Assembly: GCF_001642725.1 (NCBI RefSeq)
Contig: NZ_LSUQ01000002.1
Coordinates: forward strand, 1-64,000
DNA from: Ferroacidibacillus organovorans
GTDB lineage: Bacteria; Bacillota; Bacilli; Alicyclobacillales; SLC66
DNA length: 64,000 nt
Reading direction: 5' to 3'
Shown: positions 30,044 through 38,170 of the stretch, one piece after another
How positions within the stretch are numbered: position 1 is the first letter of the stretch
Layout of the letters: every line of letters starts with the position of its first letter
The notes under the pieces: model-generated
What the model saw: only the letters and a program-made list of their open reading frames with translations
What the model was told of the DNA's origin: nothing
Databases searched by the model: none
Program-made: the position numbers and the translations under genes

Positions 30044-30127
30044 TCACAGCTTGTCGAGATAGCGCATCAGCGCTAGGGAAAAGCCAAATCCAATCAGTAA
30101 CAATGCGATCATGTAGAGATCGGACAT
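30044..30127 (-). CDS. 27-residue membrane peptide upstream of kdpF
   Basis: Starts at the ATG at 30127 behind a strong GGGAGGGGG and encodes one hydrophobic helix (MIALLLIGFGFSLALM) with a short RYLDKL tail. Similar tiny proteins ending in a charged D-[RK]-L motif occur ahead of kdpF in other Gram-positive bacteria. It is separated from kdpF by only 14 bases, so it is the first gene of the kdp transcript. TACAAT at 30175-30180 is a possible -10 for that transcript. Function is unknown; it may be an extra Kdp subunit. Confidence 0.7.
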   Translation of the reverse strand: MSDLYMIALLLIGFGFSLALMRYLDKL

Positions 30128-30225
30128 AAAGCGCGACCCCCTCCCTAAATTTACAAGTCGCTTGTGCCTCACGTATTGTACCTCCCACCTCGTAAATAAC
30201 TTGCTAGATAGACGGCACACAAACG

Positions 30226-30266
30226 TGAAAAAAAAATAAAAACGTGAACCTTTTTGGGGGTTCACG
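30226..30266 (-). terminator. Intrinsic terminator between kdpE and the kdp structural genes
   Basis: On the minus strand: CGTGAACC, an 8-base loop, GGTTCACG, then TTTTT-A-TTTTTTTTT (stem 30243-30266). It separates the regulator transcript from the pump transcript. Confidence 0.88.
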
Positions 30267-30313
30267 CTGTGTATCAAACTTGTGAATGGTATTTTCTTCA
30301 TATCCTTCACGAT

Positions 30314-31015
30314 TTATTCATCGTGGGCGGAAGCGTAGAGGATGTACCCGATTCCCGCAATCGTCACGAGATAGACGGGACGTTTGGGGTTAGGTTCAAG
30401 GTAAGAGCGTAGGCGGCGTACATACACCCGCAAATACTCATGCTGATCCTGATACTCTGGTCCCCAGATCTTGCCGAGCAGATGTTCGTGCGTGAGCACC
30501 TTTCCCGCGTGCTGCACCAACTCTTTCAAAAGGTTCCACTCGGTCGGCGTCAGCCTTGTCCGCTGTTCGAACGCTTCGACCTCACGCGTCTCATGCAGAA
30601 GGCGAAACGGTCCGCACGTCAGTTCCTCCTCAATGAGCAGGCTCTGACTTCTGCGCAGCAATGCGCGAATCCTCGCCATCAGTTCTTGGAGCGAGAATGG
30701 TTTTGTCATATAATCATCCGCGCCAAAATCAAGCGCGTGAATCAGATCAGACTCCGTGTTGAGCGCTGTCAGCGCCAAAATCGGAACGGACGTTATCTTC
30801 CTGAGTCGCTTGCAAAGCTCGAATCCATCCATCTCAGGCATCCGCATGTCGAGCACGACGAGACTTGGCTCTCGCTCAAACACCTGCTCAAGCGCCGCGT
30901 GGCCGTCACCGACTGCCGTCACGCGGTACCCTTCGAGTTCGAGATTCATCGAGAGCAAGCGACGGTATCTCTCTTCGTCCTCCACAATCAAGATCGACTC
31001 TGCCTGCTGCACCAT
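30314..31015 (-). CDS. kdpE: KdpE-like response regulator (OmpR family)
   Basis: 233 aa from the ATG at 31015, chosen because AGGTGG lies 5 bases upstream; a GTG three codons earlier is inside that SD. The receiver domain has acidic pocket VEDEE, phospho-Asp in VVLDMRMPEMDG, Thr/Ser in ALTALN and Lys in YMTKPFS. The C-terminal winged helix (LTPTEWNLLKELVQHAGKVL, VRRLRSYLEP) is OmpR type. It follows the kinase gene after 12 bases, just before the kdp pump genes, which it presumably activates under K+ limitation. Confidence 0.9.
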   Translation of the reverse strand: MVQQAESILIVEDEERYRRLLSMNLELEGYRVTAVGDGHAALEQVFEREPSLVVLDMRMPEMDGFELCKRLRKITSVPILALTALNTESDLIHALDFGADDYMTKPFSLQELMARIRALLRRSQSLLIEEELTCGPFRLLHETREVEAFEQRTRLTPTEWNLLKELVQHAGKVLTHEHLLGKIWGPEYQDQHEYLRVYVRRLRSYLEPNPKRPVYLVTIAGIGYILYASAHDE

Positions 31016-31027
31016 TTTCTCCACCTT

Positions 31028-32638
31028 TTACACCATGGGTATTTCAAAGCCGACTTCAAAGCCGCTCTTCGTATTTTGCGCAAAGACCCGACCGTTGTGT
31101 GCCTCAATAATCTCTTTGACAATGCTAAGCCCTAGCCCCGATCCGCGAATCTCAGAGCGGGCATGCTCATCGCCGCGATAAAAACGCTCAAAGATTCGCT
31201 CAAGGTCTTTACCCTGAACGCCTTTTCCGCAGTCCCGCACGCGGACGCGCAGGGTATCCGGGCGCATTTCAATGAAAAGATCAATGTGATCCGCCGAGTA
31301 TTTCAGTGCGTTATCAAGCAGGTTAAACGTTGCGTCCATCAATTCATCCGGGTCGCCCAAGAGGAATTCCCCGTGTTCATCGCAAAGGTGCAACGCGACA
31401 CGCGTTTGCGTCGAGAGTCTCTTTTGGATGCGTTTGATCCACTCGGCGCCGAGAAACGGACGTTTTTGAAGATGCGCGCCCGTCGCTTTCCACGTGGAGA
31501 CTTTCAAGAGTTTATCAATCTGATTCTCTAATTGTACACTCTCATCTACGATGAATTGCGCAAACTCTGCATGCTGGTCTTCAGACAGCCGTTTTCCGCG
31601 ATACACGAGCGTCTCCGCATACCCTTGGATCAACCCGAGGGGCGTCCGCAGTTCGTGCGAGACGTTTGCGAGCAAATCCGATCGCAGACGGTCCATCTCG
31701 CGATAGCGCGCAACATTCGCCGCATCCTCTTCCATCGCTCCATAGGTGAGAAGCACCGCGATCTCACGCGCAATAATCGCGAGCAAATCCGAGAGTTGAG
31801 CGTTCCACTGGCCCCCGTGCCCGCGCAAAACCAAGACACCGCGCGCGCGGTCGCGATCGATGAGCGGGTACACTGCCGTGTTGGGAATGCGAATTCCCGG
31901 CAGGATGGTGCCCACCTCAGCGTAGACTCCACTGTACCAGACCCTTCGCGTGCGCATGACTTCGTTGATCGCGCCTGCCTCGACATGCAAAAGCGCGTTT
32001 GGGATCTCGCGAATCGAGTCAGAAATAAGTGGACCACTTCTGCAGTATGAGCGCAGAGACACCCCGTCCTCCCCTTGAACCTGCTGTAACACCTCCGCAG
32101 AAGAGAGATCCGTGTAGATGGTCACCTGCTCAAGGATGTGTGTCATCACTTCTTTGACGCTGCCCGGTTTTACCGTCGCCAGCATCCAGCCGCCCGAGAT
32201 GGCCAGTAGCTTATCGCGAAGCAACTCCTGCTCGCGGATCAGTCGCGTAAGTTTCTTCTCTTTTACGATGTAAACCATCAGCACAAGGAAAATCGCGATC
32301 ATCCAACTAGCCTGCTCTGCAATTACGGCGCTGGGCGACGCGATCGCTCCCGCTTGCGCGATGGCGATGCGCTCCAAGGATGAAACATCATAGGTTAACG
32401 GCCCGCGAAAGGACGCGCCAAGCGCCTGGTTTGCCGCGCGCAACAGGTGCGTCACAAGCGCTGGATGGTGAAGTTCGCGCTGTCTCATCGCTTCAAACAG
32501 GCAGAGGAGTGCAAAATGGGATGCCCGCAGTCGCTCTGTCGCCACACTCCACGCGTCAGAAATCTTCCAGACGATGATGGATACGGTGACGACAAGCGCC
32601 AAGGTCATCCATATACGCTGCGTTCCTTGTTTCGACAT
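31028..32638 (-). CDS. KdpD-related sensor histidine kinase lacking the KdpD N-terminal domain
   Basis: 536 aa from the ATG at 32638, which has AAGAGGTAAG upstream; the open frame runs 46 codons further without an SD. There are two membrane helices (about 10-28 and 105-122) around an 80-residue outside loop, then a GAF domain (about 150-290), a HisKA with SHELRTPLGLIQGYAETL and an ATPase domain with GSGLGLSIVKEIIEAH. Normal KdpD has an N-terminal ATP-binding domain plus Usp domain and four helices. Those are missing here; the N-terminal parts are encoded divergently at 32746. Together with kdpE it should control the kdp genes. Confidence 0.82.
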   Translation of the reverse strand: MSKQGTQRIWMTLALVVTVSIIVWKISDAWSVATERLRASHFALLCLFEAMRQRELHHPALVTHLLRAANQALGASFRGPLTYDVSSLERIAIAQAGAIASPSAVIAEQASWMIAIFLVLMVYIVKEKKLTRLIREQELLRDKLLAISGGWMLATVKPGSVKEVMTHILEQVTIYTDLSSAEVLQQVQGEDGVSLRSYCRSGPLISDSIREIPNALLHVEAGAINEVMRTRRVWYSGVYAEVGTILPGIRIPNTAVYPLIDRDRARGVLVLRGHGGQWNAQLSDLLAIIAREIAVLLTYGAMEEDAANVARYREMDRLRSDLLANVSHELRTPLGLIQGYAETLVYRGKRLSEDQHAEFAQFIVDESVQLENQIDKLLKVSTWKATGAHLQKRPFLGAEWIKRIQKRLSTQTRVALHLCDEHGEFLLGDPDELMDATFNLLDNALKYSADHIDLFIEMRPDTLRVRVRDCGKGVQGKDLERIFERFYRGDEHARSEIRGSGLGLSIVKEIIEAHNGRVFAQNTKSGFEVGFEIPMV

Positions 32639-32745
32639 TCTTCTTACCTCTTGGCGATTGTGATATGATTTCATGATATCACGGTGCAAGGACAAGGCAA
32701 TCTTGACGTTGATGGAAAGCGGATGTTCAAAAAGGAGACGTCGCG

Positions 32746-35055
32746 ATGTCGAGTGACCCCTTCCGGAGAAAATCACATGCAGAAATCATGGAGGAGATGT
32801 CCTTTCTTAAGAAGGGACACCTTAAAATCTACTTAGGCGCGGGTAGTAAAACGGGCAAAACCTACACGATGCTTCATGACGGATACGATCTGCTCGCATC
32901 CGGAATGAATGTGGTACTCTCTGGCGTCAGTGAAGAGCATCCACTTGAGGAATTTGTGAATGAAGCGCCCCTCTCCTCGATCCCGATCATCAAGGCAACA
33001 GCCCATGAGGCATCCGCAGATCTCGACGTTCAGGCGATTCTTGCGCACAAGCCAGATCTCCTGCTTGTTGATGATCTGGCGCACGCAAATCAACCGAGTG
33101 CGCGTTTCCCGACGCGTCTTGATGATGTAACCTTTTTGCTAGAGCATGGCATCCATGTGATGACGACCTTGAATATCTATGACATTGAAGAATTGCGACA
33201 AAACATCAAAAAATTGACAGGCATTGAAGTCAGGCATACGGTGCCGCTGTCCGCAGTGGCAGGCGCACACGAGATCAAACTGATCGATGTCGACCCCGAA
33301 GCGGTCCTCAAACGGCTGGAAAAAGAAAAAAAGGGCGACGCGCGCCTCACACCCGAGTTGAGCCAGGATGCGCTCTCGATTCTGCGAGAGTTTGCGCTGC
33401 GGCTTATCGCGGACGATGTGAATGAACGATTAGAACAGTACCGCAAGACGCACGCCCTGCAAAACGCATCGCCTGCGGCCGAGAAGATTCTCGTCGCACT
33501 CAGCTATAACTCGAATGGCACCCTTCTGATAAGACGCGGCCAGCAACTCGCCAATCGCTTGAATGGTGAACTTCACATCATGACAGTCACCGAAGAAAAG
33601 CAAAAGAAAACGACGGAAGAAATCGCGTTTAAAGACGCGATTCTAAAACTGGCGGATAAAGTGGACGCGACATTCCACGAAGCATTGCGCACACCCGCAG
33701 CGTCGATCTCAAGGATCATTGTGGACTATGCGTTGGCGCACGCGATATCGCGGATCGTCATCGGGCAGTCACGCCGCAGCCGCTTTGAAGAGTGGAGAAA
33801 AGGGTCAATCCTCAATGAACTGCTGGAGCAGGCCAAGCAAATCGATCTGATGGTGATCGCAGATCGCCACTCCACGCACGGTGAGCGGCTCTTGACGTAT
33901 CGTCAACGCAGCAGAAATGCGCACCCCTACGCAGCGATAAAGCAGGGCGATCTCTCGCATGTGCTACAGAAATTGCGACGCGGGCGCTTCAAGATCTATA
34001 TTGGCGCGGCGCCCGGCGTCGGCAAGACGTTCATGATGCTCGAAGAGGCGTACGATCTGAAGCGGCGGCACATCGACGTCGTCGGCGGCCTGATCGAGAC
34101 GCACAAACGTAAAGGAACCGAGGCGCAGATCCGGGATCTTGATGTGCTGCCTAGAAAGTCACTTGATTACCGTGGAACGATGTTTGAAGAAATGGATCTG
34201 GAGGGAATCCTGCGGCGGAATCCAGAAGTCGTCCTGATCGATGAACTCGCGCACACGAATATCGTGGGGAGCAAACACCAGAAGCGCTACGAGGATGTGG
34301 AAGAGATTCTCGAAGCGGGAATTTCAGTCATATCGACGGTCAACGTGCAACACCTGGAGAGCTTGCGCGACACCATTTTTCAGATTACGGGTGTCAGGGT
34401 CCGCGAGACAATCCCTGACTTCATTTTGCGCATGGCCGATGAGGTGGTGCTGATCGACGTTCCACCCGAGACCTTACAGCAGCGGATGCGGGAAGGGAAA
34501 ATTTATACGCTCGACAAGGCGGAACAGGCGCTCGCAAACTTTTTTCGGCAAGGCAACCTGATTGCACTGCGTGAACTGGCGCTGCGCGAAGTGGCCGATC
34601 ACATTGACGATCGGCTCGAAGCGCACGACGATCGAAGCGCACTGCGCGGGCCGTGGCGCAGGATGGAAGTCGTCTATGTGTGTGTCAATGCGTCGCATAA
34701 AGCGGAGTTTCTCATTCGCCGCGGATTTCGCACCGCGCACCGTATGAAGGCGACCATGTTTGTGAGTTTCGTCCAAGTGGGAACTACGCATAGCGATGAG
34801 GAACGATCCTGCTTGGAGAGTCTGCGCGCACTGACGGAACGTCTCGGGGGAACGTTCATCCTTTTGCACGCGCAAACCGCGCGGGAGATTCCGCTGACAC
34901 TCGTCAATGACATGGAGGAGAAACTCGCCACGCAAGTGGTGCTTGGCCACTCGTCGCGCTCGCGCATGGAGATCAAGCGGCGTGGCAACACCCTGCGCAC
35001 GCTGCTTCGCTCGATTCGAAGTGTCGACGTGGTTGTACTCGCACTCGCGCCGTGA
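32746..35055 (+). CDS. Tandem KdpD N-terminal/Usp protein without kinase domain
   Basis: 769 aa, soluble. It consists of two copies of the KdpD sensor half. Copy 1 is a KdpD_N domain (about 20-215) with altered Walker A GAGSKTGKTYTM (31-42) and VDDLAHANQ, then a Usp domain (about 243-375). Copy 2 is KdpD_N (about 405-610) with canonical Walker A GAAPGVGKTFMM (420-431) and IDELAHTN, then Usp (about 640-767). No helices or kinase domain follow. In full-length KdpD this half senses ATP/ionic state, and the Usp domain binds c-di-AMP in Staphylococcus. It is divergent from the kdp-linked kinase, with starts 107 bases apart, so it probably acts on that kinase in trans. The start is ATG with AAAGGAG. 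Confidence 0.9.
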   Translation: MSSDPFRRKSHAEIMEEMSFLKKGHLKIYLGAGSKTGKTYTMLHDGYDLLASGMNVVLSGVSEEHPLEEFVNEAPLSSIPIIKATAHEASADLDVQAILAHKPDLLLVDDLAHANQPSARFPTRLDDVTFLLEHGIHVMTTLNIYDIEELRQNIKKLTGIEVRHTVPLSAVAGAHEIKLIDVDPEAVLKRLEKEKKGDARLTPELSQDALSILREFALRLIADDVNERLEQYRKTHALQNASPAAEKILVALSYNSNGTLLIRRGQQLANRLNGELHIMTVTEEKQKKTTEEIAFKDAILKLADKVDATFHEALRTPAASISRIIVDYALAHAISRIVIGQSRRSRFEEWRKGSILNELLEQAKQIDLMVIADRHSTHGERLLTYRQRSRNAHPYAAIKQGDLSHVLQKLRRGRFKIYIGAAPGVGKTFMMLEEAYDLKRRHIDVVGGLIETHKRKGTEAQIRDLDVLPRKSLDYRGTMFEEMDLEGILRRNPEVVLIDELAHTNIVGSKHQKRYEDVEEILEAGISVISTVNVQHLESLRDTIFQITGVRVRETIPDFILRMADEVVLIDVPPETLQQRMREGKIYTLDKAEQALANFFRQGNLIALRELALREVADHIDDRLEAHDDRSALRGPWRRMEVVYVCVNASHKAEFLIRRGFRTAHRMKATMFVSFVQVGTTHSDEERSCLESLRALTERLGGTFILLHAQTAREIPLTLVNDMEEKLATQVVLGHSSRSRMEIKRRGNTLRTLLRSIRSVDVVVLALAP

Positions 35056-35087
35056 GTCTGCGCGCCAACAGGCGACCGCGATCCGGC

Positions 35088-35699
35088 TCACGCGCGAAAC
35101 AGCGCGGGTAACATGGGGATTACCTCCATGAGAATGACTGGAGGTAGCGCACGCCATTTAGACACCCCGTTGAATACACTTACTGCAACGGTAAAAACAT
35201 ACACCTGCCAGATCGAAAATACCCCAATGCTGCTAAGTAAGGTCGACCATTTAGAATTACTTGATACAAACATGCCAAGCGTCAAAAAGTGAAGTTGATT
35301 ACCGCTACTAAAAAACTCCACCAGTAAGATGATGACAAAATTCAAAAATGAGATCAGCGATGCGTGAATCACGATCCTCATACATTGCTTATAGGTGAGT
35401 GAAAGGCGAAACATTTTCAAACTGAGCCACATCCAAAACCCCTGGACGATGATGTAAATTGTGAAAATCAACAAACTAACGATTGGTCCAACTAGAAAAG
35501 TAAACAGTCCCAAGACACTTTTAAGGTTGGCCGCACCAAATCGATTGCCTCCAAAATAAATCAAAAAGGAAATCATCAAGGCATACCCAATCCATTGAAT
35601 GACAAACGTTCTTCGCCACGCCGGATGCTCTCTCAGAGACGTGAAATACTGCCCGGGATGGCGCAAAAATTGAAAATAGTCATGCCATGCTTCGCTCAA
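35088..35699 (-). CDS. Yip1-domain membrane protein
   Basis: 203 aa with five hydrophobic segments and the Yip1 arrangement: a short soluble start (FQFLRHPGQYFTSLREHPAW) and helices containing FTFLVGPIVSLLIFTIYIIV. The start is TTG 35699 with AAAGGA 10 bases upstream. Function of bacterial Yip1 proteins is not settled. It converges with the tandem KdpD-N gene. Confidence 0.72.
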   Translation of the reverse strand: MSEAWHDYFQFLRHPGQYFTSLREHPAWRRTFVIQWIGYALMISFLIYFGGNRFGAANLKSVLGLFTFLVGPIVSLLIFTIYIIVQGFWMWLSLKMFRLSLTYKQCMRIVIHASLISFLNFVIILLVEFFSSGNQLHFLTLGMFVSSNSKWSTLLSSIGVFSIWQVYVFTVAVSVFNGVSKWRALPPVILMEVIPMLPALFRA

Positions 35700-35792
35700 A
35701 TCGATCTGTTCCTTTCTGGATGCGCAACGTATGGTTCTGTTTCCTGTTGTACCATGCGCCGTAACGATCCTTTCTAGTCATCTTTGACTTGT

Positions 35793-35835
35793 AAAAAAAG
35801 CCCGCGTATCAAGCATGATGCTCGACACGCGGGCT
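35793..35835 (-). terminator. Intrinsic terminator after the MbfA-like gene
   Basis: A 9-bp stem AGCCCGCGT/ACGCGGGCT with an inner AGCAT/ATGCT pairing, followed on the minus strand by seven T. It lies 50 bases past the gene end. Confidence 0.88.
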
Positions 35836-35885
35836 GAAGCTTTGCGGGTTGAATTTTTATAAAAGATGTTTAAAACTGTGCGGTA

Positions 35886-37034
35886 TCACCCGTGAATGAG
35901 CAACGAACCTAGAAGTCCAATTCCATATGAAACGATACCGACAATGACGCCGGCTGCCGTCATTTCAAGCCCACTCGTCCACCAGCGGCGAACAGTAATC
36001 AAGCTCTTTGCCGCGCCCACGGCAAAGTGCGCAACGATGCTCACAATCGCAGCGAGCACAATCGCTGTGACGCCACCCGTAAAGAAAAACGGAATAAGTG
36101 GAAGAATCCCGCCCACAAATGTTGAAAGACTGCCAATGCCGGCAGACGTCCACGGATTGCCGCCTTCATCCGTGATGCCAAGCTCCTCTTGGCTCATCGC
36201 CTTTAGAAACTGCTCGGGATCCTTTGACAAGCGTTCCGTAATCTCTACCGCCTCATTCTCTGTAAAACCTTTCAATTGATACAAAAGGCGCAACTCTTCC
36301 TTTTCAAGCTCCGGGTTCTCCCTGATCTCTTTGCGCTCGAAATGCAGCTCACTATGCGCCAATTCGTTCTTTGAGCGCGTCGAGAGCCACGCCCCTACCC
36401 CCATCGACAAGGTGCTTGCAATCGCGCCAAACAAACCGCTGACGAGCACCGTATGTCCGTTTGCCGTGTATCCGGCAACCCCTGAAATGATCCCAAAGAT
36501 CGCGCCAAGGCCGTCGTTCACACCATAGATCGCGTCGCCGACCCACCCTCCAGCCGACTGTTTGTGCCAGCGCTCAGCCCCCCACAAACTGCTCAAACGC
36601 TCGCCAATATGCGCTGTTGGCGCCGCAAACAGTCCGCGAACACTGCTGTCGTGGTTCGATTCATCCTCATCGATCTGGTCGATGATTTGCAGAATCTCAG
36701 GATCCTCAAACACATGCTTTAAAGATTCATACCACGCCGCGTTGCTGTGCTCGAGTGCATCCAGTCGCTTTAGCAACTGCTCACTTGAAGCGTGTTCCAC
36801 TGGCGGCGCTTGATACGCTGACGCGGGCGCCTGCTCTCCAATTTCCTTCAACTTTCGCGCCCACATCTCTGCGTGCGTCTGCTCAATCTTCGAAAGCTGC
36901 AAAAGGATGGACTTGCGACCCGAATCCTTTTCAAGCGCTGCGGCCTGCGCGTAGAGACGCGTCGCATCCATCTCGCGTCGCCAACTCTCGAGCAACGTCT
37001 TTTTAACCATCCGGTCCTGCATTCCAAGACTCAA
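35886..37034 (-). CDS. mbfA: MbfA-like ferritin/VIT1 iron exporter
   Basis: 382 aa from TTG 37034, which has GGAGG 9 bases upstream. The N-terminal 1-145 is a ferritin-like four-helix domain with EMDATRLY, EQTHAEMW and EDESNHDS supplying Glu/His metal ligands. The C-terminal part is a VIT1/CCC1 transporter (GDAIYGVNDGLGAIFGIISG, then helices to the end). The fusion matches MbfA/Er-VIT1 proteins, which export iron and protect against iron and peroxide stress in Bradyrhizobium and Agrobacterium. VIT1 domains can also carry manganese. Single gene with its own terminator. Confidence 0.85.
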   Translation of the reverse strand: MSLGMQDRMVKKTLLESWRREMDATRLYAQAAALEKDSGRKSILLQLSKIEQTHAEMWARKLKEIGEQAPASAYQAPPVEHASSEQLLKRLDALEHSNAAWYESLKHVFEDPEILQIIDQIDEDESNHDSSVRGLFAAPTAHIGERLSSLWGAERWHKQSAGGWVGDAIYGVNDGLGAIFGIISGVAGYTANGHTVLVSGLFGAIASTLSMGVGAWLSTRSKNELAHSELHFERKEIRENPELEKEELRLLYQLKGFTENEAVEITERLSKDPEQFLKAMSQEELGITDEGGNPWTSAGIGSLSTFVGGILPLIPFFFTGGVTAIVLAAIVSIVAHFAVGAAKSLITVRRWWTSGLEMTAAGVIVGIVSYGIGLLGSLLIHG

Positions 37035-37090
37035 GAAGCGCTTCCTCCACTTTCATTTTTTCATTGCAACATCAATCAAGTTCCATGAGA

Positions 37091-38170
37091 TCATGACGTC
37101 TTTCGAGCAACAGCAAGGCATCGCTCCACATCATACTGCAACGTGATCTGACTGCCTGTCGCCCACTCCACAGGCGACCAGCACTCCAGCATCTGACCTG
37201 ACCCATCTGTCGCGAGTTCTAGACGATACTGCCACTGTGCGCCGTGGTAGGCGCGCTGGCGAACGATCACTGGCAACCCGCGCGCCTCATCGCAATCCGT
37301 CATTACCATATCCTGCGGGCGGATGACAAGCGTCACCTCATCGCCAAGATCCTGCTCTTCCGTCCCTTCCATCGTTACCCCGTGACAGGAAATCGCCACG
37401 CGCCCTGCCGTCCGTCGAATCACTCGTCCTGACAACAAATTCGCCGCGCCAAGAAATGTCGCGGTAAACGCCGTGTGCGGCCGCTTATACATTGGCTCCG
37501 GCGCCCCTTGTTGCTCCACAACACCATTATGCATGAGTACGATATGATCGGCCATACTCAACGCCTCTGTTTGGTCGTGTGTAACATAAATGGTGGTGAT
37601 CTGCGCCTCTTGCGTGATCCGCCGAAGCTCCCAGCGCATCTGTTCGCGCAGTCCCGCATCAAGCGAACTGAGCGGCTCATCCATCAGCATGAGCGCCGGA
37701 CCAGGAGCAAGTGCGCGGGCGATGGCCACGCGCTGTTTTTGACCACCTGACAGCTGATGCGGAAACAGTTTCTCATACCCCGGAAGCGCCACTTGCTCGA
37801 GCACTTCTTCGACACGCTTTACAATCGCCGCCTTGTTCATCTTGCGAACGCGTAACCCGAAAGCGATGTTATCAAACACCGTCAAATGTGGCCAGAGCGC
37901 AAAATCCTGAAACACCATTCCAATCTTGCGCTCTTCAGGCGGCAGCGTGAAACTCGCGCTTGACACCACGTTACCGCCGATTGAAATCTGGCCTTCCTCA
38001 ATCGGAACGAGTCCTGCGATCGCGCTGAGCATGGTCGTTTTCCCGCATCCTGACGGTCCGAGCAATGCGACAAACTGTCCCTCCTCAATCTCAAGCGACA
38101 CCCGTGAAAGCACGTTTCGCGCGCCGTACTTCTTCACAACATCGTTTAATACAACGTGAGTATTTGCCAT
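37091..38170 (-). CDS. ABC transporter ATPase, Fe(III)/phosphonate/polyamine type
   Basis: 359 aa. Walker A GPSGCGKTT, Q-loop FQDFALWPHLTV, signature LSGGQKQR, Walker B LMLMDEPLSSLD and switch His in VTHDQTEA are all intact, followed by a C-terminal TOBE domain. It powers the adjacent double permease. The ATG directly follows the permease stop, with GGAGGG inside the permease end. Substrate is undecided between ferric iron (FbpC) and 2-aminoethylphosphonate (PhnT) types. Confidence 0.9.
   Translation of the reverse strand: MANTHVVLNDVVKKYGARNVLSRVSLEIEEGQFVALLGPSGCGKTTMLSAIAGLVPIEEGQISIGGNVVSSASFTLPPEERKIGMVFQDFALWPHLTVFDNIAFGLRVRKMNKAAIVKRVEEVLEQVALPGYEKLFPHQLSGGQKQRVAIARALAPGPALMLMDEPLSSLDAGLREQMRWELRRITQEAQITTIYVTHDQTEALSMADHIVLMHNGVVEQQGAPEPMYKRPHTAFTATFLGAANLLSGRVIRRTAGRVAISCHGVTMEGTEEQDLGDEVTLVIRPQDMVMTDCDEARGLPVIVRQRAYHGAQWQYRLELATDGSGQMLECWSPVEWATGSQITLQYDVERCLAVARKTS

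Noticed and set aside
31028-32638. Calling the kinase a normal KdpD
   Set aside because: It has two helices and GAF-HisKA-ATPase only; the KdpD_N and Usp parts are missing.
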